Assembly (NCBI GenBank): GCA_963556145.1
Contig: OY744462.1
Location: 7,626,001 to 7,690,000 of the forward strand
Reading direction: 5' to 3'
Length of the DNA stretch: 64,000 nt
Origin: Hygrocybe punicea
Taxonomy: Eukaryota; Basidiomycota; Agaricomycetes; Agaricales; Hygrophoraceae
This document shows, piece after piece, positions 57,836 through 64,000 of the stretch. Both the position numbers and the translations under genes were made by a program. Numbering within the stretch: the stretch's first letter is position 1; each line of letters begins with the position of its first letter. Under the pieces are notes generated by a model that was given only the letters and a program-made list of their open reading frames with translations, was not told the DNA's origin and ran no database searches.

Positions 57836-57860
57836 GACTCAGTCCCTCTCCATGCGGTGA

Positions 57861-58350
57861 TATGGTTTCCACGTCTATGACCCCAGATAAAGAGATAATA
57901 AAAGATGAAAATGTTGCAAAGGTGCGAACAGTGTAGTAGTTGTGCCTGTCCTGTCACGTGACTGGATTCCCACGGTTCGTCGTAGTCAGTAGCTGATCTG
58001 ATGTAGTAGATAGTTCCCATCCTAGTCTTTCCGGGCTTTCCAGCTAGACTCTGTCGGAGAGTCTCTCAGCAGCCTCCGACCCTCTCCAACGTGGTGATGA
58101 GAGCGGCTTCAAACCCTGCCAGTGAATCTCTGTGATTTCCAAGCTTTTCCATCTTTTCCTGGCACTTTTTCGAGCCCCAGAACATTTCTGCACATTGAAT
58201 ACCAAGAACCGAGCCCTTTATCGTCCAAGAACTGAGAACTTTCAGAACTTCGAGCACCGAGAACCGAGTACTGAGAACTTTCAGAACCCGAGCACCGAGA
58301 ACCGAGAACTGAGCGCTGAGCACCGAGAACTTTTCACAATTTATTTCGCC
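57861..58350. other. upstream region of STQT-repeat gene
   Basis: No gene. Near 58245-58335 there are irregular repeats of GAGCACCGAGAAC, just before the ATG at 58351. Confidence 0.5.
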
Positions 58351-59867
58351 ATGACAAACAAAAAGAAAACAACAAAAAAATCCTTGACTGCTAGTGTTAC
58401 GGACCAACGTGAACCTACACCCATCACTTCGGGTTCCCAGTTTCAAGATGGCGCAATCGTGCGCATTAAAGACATAGAAAAGCTCGTGTCATCAGTCCTC
58501 GAAAAAGGCAGAGTCCAGGGCATTGCAGAGGAACGCGCTCGTTGGGAATCTACCCAAACGGCCCCTGCAACCCACGTATCAGCATCAACGCAGACGAATG
58601 CAGCAACCCAGCCAGAGCCGCTCACCGGCACTTCCATCTCAACGCAAACAGAGCCACGTACTCACGCAAACGCGTCAGCACAAACACCAATGCCCATTTC
58701 GACGCAAACGGCACCCAACGGCACCTCCGTGTTGACCCAAACGGCACTCCCCTACACCGCTACAACAACTGCAATTCCAGCGGCACCATCCCGTGCCTCT
58801 GTAGCAACCCAGACGCAAACGGCATCTATATACGTGTCCGCCTCGACACAAACGACGCCAGCCACCATTTCCGTGGCAACCCCACATCAATCACCTACCA
58901 CCACCTCCGCATCAAGCCAAATGGCCCCACCCACCTGCACATCCACGTCAGTGCAGATGAACGAGCCCCACCAGACCCAAGCACATCAGAAACGACGACG
59001 ATCATGCCAGATCGCGCCACGTCATCGTCGAGCACCCAAACGGCCCTGTCCTCGCGTGAAAACACGCCCCAGCACACCCCAACGCGCCACACACCCACGT
59101 CGACCCCAGATCCACCAGCCCCGCCAAAAACCGCATCCATACACGCGTTAGACCGCAATTCCAATGCACCGGCGCCAGTGCCCAACCAGTTTACGCCTCC
59201 ACAGGCCCAAAATCCCGTGCCCATGCAACAAAACACGCCCAGACGCGCCCCAGACCCTGTTTTTCCCCCAGGTCTATACCCACACGTGCTGGCGCCAGTA
59301 CCCAACCAGTTTACGCCCCCATAGGCCCAAAATCCCATGCCTGTGCAACAAAACGCGCCCAGATGCGCCCCAGACCCCGTTTTTCCCCCAGGTCTATACC
59401 CACACGCACCCATGCCAGCCCAGGGTCACAACACCGCCATCCAGATGCCGCAACCGCCAACGCCAAGGCTCAATGGTGTGGAAACGCGAGCTGACGCGTA
59501 CGCGAGGTTTGAGACGACGAAGGAGGATGAGAGGAATGGGAGAATGGGAGATGGCGTGGGAAACAAGGAGACGGATATGATGGGGACAGAGGAGACGAGC
59601 AAGGATGCACCGACGACGAATGAGTGCACCAGCCAGGACGAGGCAGACCAACGAGAGTACGCGAACGGCCCCGTTTCGACGCCTGAGCCCACCCCTGTGA
59701 ATACACCCCCACCTGCATCTACCCCAGCGCGATTCAGCTGGGCCGATGACGCCGCCACGACCCCTGTGCATCCCATGTTCCCGAATACATACCCACCCCG
59801 TGACATTTCAACCCTCCGTTCCAACATGAAACGACGACCTTTTTCCACTCTACGGTGCCGTGCTTGA
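58351..59867 (+). pseudogene. STQT-repeat hypothetical protein, frameshifted
   Basis: The ATG at 58351 opens a lysine-rich start (MTNKKKTTKKSLTAS), then a short helix (IKDIEKLVSSVLEKGRVQGI) and a region of STQT-type repeats. The frame runs to 59151, but from about 58985 the plausible protein continues one frame away (DPSTSETTTIMPD, then Pro/Gln-rich) to 59867, ending after FSWADDAATTPVHPMFP and PPRDISTLRS. In that frame a TAG at 59322 stands in the second unit of a 122-bp repeat where the first unit has CAG. I recall similar STQT plus WADDAA proteins encoded next to transposons in Agaricomycetes, but have no function for them. Confidence 0.5.
59165..59405. repeat. two 122-bp tandem units
   Basis: Each unit starts GGCGCCAGTNCCCAACCAGT and ends near GTCTATACCCACACG. 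They differ at about ten positions, mostly transitions. Confidence 0.85.
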
Positions 59868-60207
59868 CGGTGCAACTACCCACGCCCTCAACGTTTCTTC
59901 ACTGCCCCCACTGGTCCCATCATCACTCGAAGCCATCCGCGTGGCATTGGTCCTGGACGACCAATCGTCACACAACCCCGGAGCGTCGGCGTTGCTATCG
60001 ATGGAGGAAAAAAGACGCCGATTGTCGAACAAAATCACCCGTTTCAACAAATTGTCATCGAAATTTATGGATTCATGTATGAACAACGAGGATTCAGATT
60101 TGACATCAGACACCGATAGATCGGACGATGCAGACAATACTGAACCGGATGTTGAAGACAGTGCTGATGAGGGGGATGACAGCAACAATCCTTTTATCAG
60201 CCGCTGA
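59860..60207 (+). CDS. hypothetical acidic ORF
   Basis: A 115-codon ORF overlapping the end of the previous one in another frame. The second half is strongly acidic (DTDRSDDADNTEPDVEDSAD). It may be the continuation of the STQT gene after a further frameshift, or the N-terminal part of the KDZ-like remnant. Not recognised. Confidence 0.3.
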   Translation: MLDGATTHALNVSSLPPLVPSSLEAIRVALVLDDQSSHNPGASALLSMEEKRRRLSNKITRFNKLSSKFMDSCMNNEDSDLTSDTDRSDDADNTEPDVEDSADEGDDSNNPFISR

Positions 60208-60249
60208 AGACAGAGGTACTCTGATGACCGTTCCCCAATCTATACAAAG

Positions 60250-61009
60250 TTGTGTCTCCCTTCCAACCTCCGTCGATCGGCAGTCACAAGCTCCGGGAAC
60301 AAATTACCTTTTGCGGAATTGAAATTGCGAGAAAGCCAGGCCGCAAACGCTCTCTATCAAATCCGAATATGTCTTGGTCACAAAGCGTTCTTGTTTCGGA
60401 AAAATGTTCGACTCGCAGTGGGGACTAAGCAAAAAACAAGAGCATGGAAAGAAGTTTATTCGGTGGAAGCCCAGGTAAGGCACCATGCATGGGTTTATTG
60501 CTTGGCTCGAAGAACCATGGTTCGCCTTGGAGCATCAAAAGAGATGCTGGCAACCTACCAGTTGCTCCGGAGTGATCAACTCAATGCAACAACCGCATCA
60601 TTGGATCCAAAACAACTGGGGCAACGGAATAGAGTGCTGGCATGGTTTTGGAACATGGATGTCGACCGAGATGTGGCTGGTAATGGATGGATGGAAGAAT
60701 GTAAGCTATCTTTGTGATTTCATGATCCTAAATCTGAAATGACTGGTGCTAGTCTATCGGGTGCATTGGCTCAGGACAAATGTGAATTTCAGCCGCTGGA
60801 AAGAGGAATTTGACAGGGTCAAGCAAGAAATGCGGTGGACTATTCACACATTCAAGAAAAAAGCTGATGAGTGGAGGACTCTTAAGGACTCGGTGACCGG
60901 CCTCGGAGCAAAAGGAAAACAATGTTATGCTGCAAGGCAGGTGGCTCTATGGGAACAATTCACCACCCAAGCACAGAAGTCGTTCGAAATTTGTCTAAAA
61001 CATATATAG
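60250..61009 (+). pseudogene. KDZ transposase C-terminal remnant
   Basis: Two exons, 60250-60700 and 60753-61009, joined by a GT-AG intron. Visible segments are ELKLRESQAANALYQIRICL, a TKQKTRAWKEVYSVEAQVRHH stretch (broken here for length: TKQKTRAW and VEAQVRHH), WFWNMDVDRDV and FSRWKEEFDRVKQEMRWTI. This succession of a helical LKLREGQA-type block and a W-rich coiled block is what follows the catalytic core in basidiomycete KDZ (Kyakuja/Dileera/Zisupton) transposases, as I remember them. No core lies upstream, so this is a remnant or an isolated C-terminal domain. It lies tail to tail with the TET/JBP-like gene, a pairing known for KDZ elements. Confidence 0.55.
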
Positions 61010-61278
61010 AAAATCTGCCAAATATACGTGTCTCCATGACGCCGTTCAGCAATGTCCCCACCGAATAGAACGTCGGCGCCGAGCTGCAGCGGCTTTACAA
61101 CAGAAAATCGGGGCCCATTTGCAAGGGTGTCCTCAACATGTCTCATAAGCGACTGGCGTAACAAGATATCGTTATTAGTGTATTAGTGAGCCTGGCTAGT
61201 GACATCTTTCAGAATCGGTGCCGATTGAGTGATACAGTCTATGAAAATTTCAAACACAGATAAATAAAACATTCATCA

Positions 61279-62399
61279 TTGACCTATACCAGCTTTCTTA
61301 TGGCACAAACACGGGAATGTCAACACCTCCTGAATCTCCTTGGACGCCGAGTCAAAATGGCGACATGGGCATTGATAGCTGATTGGGATGAGCTGACCAT
61401 CGAGCAGCGGACAAGATGGGAATCGAACATGCAGTCAGAAATAGTGAGTTCATTGACTTAATGCTAGCTCTGTCTGCTAAAACAATTTACACTTTCTTGT
61501 GCAGGCAGCAGCCATGGTCGCCATTGGCACTGTGCAAATTGCCAGAATCAGATTGGAAATCCCGGATGTGATTCGAGAAACAGCTAAATCGCTGTATCGA
61601 CATGCTCTGCCATATTTATGGAAGGATGTTTCTGAACAAGACCTCCCAATCGACACATTGCCCCCTGCCTTTGTCGTCAAACATCTGGATGGTGGGCATT
61701 GGTGGGAGGAAGAGGAAGGATCAGTCCCCGAGGAACCGGGACGCATTCTGATCTCCTTTGCGGGATACTTTGCAGTGGTGACCATGATGCAGGTATTATT
61801 TTTTGTTCTCTGCTTTCCATATTCCAGAGTTGAATCATGGACAGCCTGAAACAGCCCTTGCCTTTCGAATGGCATATGCATCGACTTCGGGCGGGTTATC
61901 AGAGGAGCCGCCCCAACTTTGGGAGGTGAGGTTTGCCTGTGAGAAATCCATGACAGCTGCTCATTCATGAGTCAATTGAAAGGCCCTCGACAACATCAAA
62001 GATCAGGTTCTCGATATGCCGAATGTTGCCACCAGGCCATCAAGCCCAACGAGCGGTCCATCAAGTCAGTCAAGCAGTCCATGTTGGAATGGATTGCCCC
62101 TCATTGAAACATTGTCGGATCGTCAAACATCGGCATCAGCATCGGCGTCCAGTGCTGAGATGGATGTCGATGAATTGGATGGCACCAGCTTAGATAACAC
62201 CTCGATGTCAACTGACAAAGGCAAGGGGCGAGAAGAGAGGCTTGAAGATCAGTGGGGTCTTCAACCTGCTTCTTTATCGTCAGCATTTATCGAAAGTCTG
62301 TCTGTCAAGCAAAGTTCGGCGTTATCTTGGGACGCTCTGAGTGGAGATGGAAACCAGCTACACGCTGATTCAAAGGCAGGCTTTCGAAAAAATAGATGA
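61279..62399 (+). CDS. hypothetical protein next to KDZ remnant
   Basis: Exon 61279-61443 (WALIADWDELTIEQRTRW) joins exon 61505 onward at a clear GTGAGT-CAG intron. The second exon has LEIPDVIRETAKSLYRHALP, FVVKHLDGGHWWEEEEG and ILISFAGYFAVVTMMQ, and reaches a GTATTA donor near 61790. A Ser-rich acidic ORF at 62016-62399 may be its last exon; the join is not resolved. I recall related proteins of unknown function in Agaricomycetes, but not their family. No clear start codon was fixed. Its place between the KDZ piece and the oxygenase gene suggests it is cargo of the same element. Confidence 0.45.
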
Positions 62400-62544
62400 C
62401 GTGAAGCTGTTGAGCATGAGGTGGAAGACTCTGGACAAAATACATCGTTGGTTGGCATAGGTCTGATCAGTGTTATCCTATATGTATGCTCTTCTGTAGT
62501 ATTTGTCCGGTATTATTATAAAGAACAAGTAAAGAACAAGTAAT

Positions 62545-63613
62545 TCAGCTAATGGGCGGGTAAAAAGAATCCTTTATGTGATCAACAGTCATCCATGATG
62601 CTGCCTGCACCCCTACTCGCTCATGCACGTTATCTCTCATATAAAATGCAAGGCAAACATGATCACCATCCATCCGACGAACCCCGTGTCTTAAAAGTCG
62701 TCCACTGAGATGGACAAGTGTACCTGAATTGTACTGTAATCTAATGCCGATGTTCGACAAGTCCAGAACGGCTTCCTTGTATGGCCCGATTGTTGCCAAA
62801 ATGTCATACCACTCTGCACGTGAATTGTTGTCCCGATGTGCTGGTGTTTCTCGATTGCTTATCACCGACATCCCATTACATGCCGAGGACCATCGGCTCA
62901 GGACATCGGAGAGTTCGGCATTGGATTCCAAACACCGAAGTGTCTCTCGGCCACACTTGTACAATTCGGGGTGTGTAATGGAAAGAGTTGCTGATATGAG
63001 TGCGATCGATTCACTTGCAGCATCTAGCCAGGCCCTTCCACCGGCTTCGGCATTCGTGTCATTCAAGGCCGAGGAACCCACAATGGGTTCATTTTGCATC
63101 TGCATTCATATATATTCAGCTATTGCCATGTCTTCAATGATAACAATTACATCGTGTCCTTGTTGAAACCAAGCAGGAGAAAGCTCAACTGTGCCTGGCA
63201 TTATCCAACCAAATTGAGTGTTAGCCTGAAATAATGCTGGATCGGTCCTCCAGTTCTTCTTCGCAGCACTTGACATGATTCGAGACAACAATTTGTTCAT
63301 ATGCTTTAGCGATTCGGCAATGATAGCCTGTTAACATAATTTGAATTCGGAGGTGTCAGTCATGGCAAACCACATACTTGTCGAGTCGGTGTCAACGCAT
63401 CGGGCAGATACCAGCAAAGGATACGTCCGTGGCAATCACAAACACTTAGCGGAGTGTTTACCGTTCGTGGGGGATTCCAGAGGAAGGGATGTTGGCGCAT
63501 TAGAGCAGCCTCATTTGTCGCGTTGAAGCCCGTCGGCTTTTGACCCAATCTTGATGAATATCGGTCGGCATCCCATTCCAATGTAACTAAAGTCGAATTC
63601 AGTAGAAGATTTA
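62545..63613 (-). CDS. TET/JBP-like 2OG-Fe(II) oxygenase, 5' end unresolved
   Basis: Minus-strand exons 63613-63378, 63327-63151 and 63099-62545, GT-AG and in phase. Earlier exons lie upstream of 63613 or were lost. Visible blocks: GRILCWYLPDALTPTRQ, VELSPAWFQQGHD, GGRAWLDAASESIALI, then the oxygenase core with MSVISNRETPAHRDNNSRAE (HxD iron ligands in HRD) followed by WYDILATIGPY, a GTLVHLSGRLLRHGV strand with the second His, and DGDHVCLAFYMRDNVH. This matches the fungal TET/JBP family that oxidises 5-methylcytosine and is amplified with KDZ transposons. At the position that reads DGDR in remembered relatives, probably the 2-oxoglutarate-binding Arg, His stands here, so activity is doubtful. 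Confidence 0.78.
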
Positions 63614-64000
63614 CTGCAGAAATGAGCAGCAATATTAATACCGTGATTTTGGTATGCCAATACCAATCTATCAATCAACAGCTCACAATCACATATTAAT
63701 TGAGTGCTGAAGTCCATTGGTGGTAAGATGCACCCCATGGATGCCCTGTGTGGGCTGATACATTGACCAAATCTTTGGCCGAGGTATGTGGATATTCTGT
63801 CGGTGAAGTTGGCAATGGATCCTGATCGAAAAGAGTGGCTCATTGTGTAGGGGCAGGGAATGAAGGTTATGAATGAAATTAATATTACCCATTTGGGAGT
63901 TATATCTTTATACAATATGAATAATTAAAAGTCAACCATGGTTCAAACGAACGAGATTCTGCAAAATCTTTTTAGAGATCGGGAGATTGATTTACAATGC
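63614..64000. other. upstream of oxygenase gene, unresolved
   Basis: Minus-strand ORFs of 60-130 codons overlap here. Missing 5' exons of the oxygenase may be among them, but no splice path was certain. The gene may extend beyond the window. Confidence 0.4.

Larger units (their letters stand above)
54459..57860 (+). mobile_element. truncated second gypsy element
   Basis: A 5' LTR, primer-binding site, gag and the first part of the protease ORF, colinear with 17347-20535, then an abrupt end in unrelated sequence. Pol, antisense ORF and 3' LTR are missing. Similarity to the first copy is roughly 85-90 percent by eye, with very many C/T and G/A differences. It carries a 320-bp MITE. Confidence 0.9.

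Overview
The window looks like a transposon-rich chromosome segment of a filamentous basidiomycete, most likely an Agaricomycete. The basis is short GT-AG introns (about 45-60 bp), a Ty3/gypsy element of basidiomycete type, KDZ-, Plavaka- and hAT-like DNA transposon remains, OTT_1508-type deaminase-like genes, a TET/JBP-type oxygenase and a fungal TRP-like (FLC) channel. All family names come from reading motifs by eye; no search was run.

Left part (1-14.4 kb): an 80-bp satellite, a diverged segmental duplication (511-1487 and 11208-11938), one apparently intact OTT_1508-like deaminase-superfamily gene on the minus strand (2094-4083), a plus-strand paralogue killed by a stop codon (5920-8074), and a third fragment (9129-9774) set between two direct copies of about 105 bp.

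Middle (14.4-47.8 kb): an old tandem duplication of a unit made of a small secreted proline-rich gene plus an FLC-type TRP-like channel gene. The downstream unit (43108-47757) is intact. The upstream unit (14443-16709, then 37623-42172) was split by a nested set of insertions. A TA-inserting DNA transposon (16710-37622) sits exactly at a TA that is still empty in the intact unit. A foldback element (16920-34745) lies inside that transposon's first ORF. A Ty3/gypsy retrotransposon (17347-34103) lies inside the foldback. A 6.9-kb near-palindromic element (25493-32426) lies inside an antisense, spliced ORF of the retrotransposon. In three of these four levels, removing the insert and one target duplication restores an ORF or the empty site. 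The split FLC copy was hit again by a 4.1-kb inverted-repeat element that carries two hAT-like insertions.

Right part: three apparently functional host genes, namely the FLC channel (45341-47757), an AT-hook/coiled-coil protein (48609-50797) and a PHO80/PCL-type cyclin (51463-52622). These are followed by another transposon graveyard: a tyrosine-recombinase remnant, a truncated second gypsy copy with a 320-bp foldback MITE, a frameshifted STQT-repeat gene, a KDZ-transposase C-terminal remnant, and a convergent TET/JBP-like 2OG-Fe(II) oxygenase gene (62545-63613).

Most disabling mutations in the mobile elements are C-to-T or G-to-A changes (CGA or CAG to stop, LTR differences almost all transitions), which suggests cytosine methylation or RIP-like decay.
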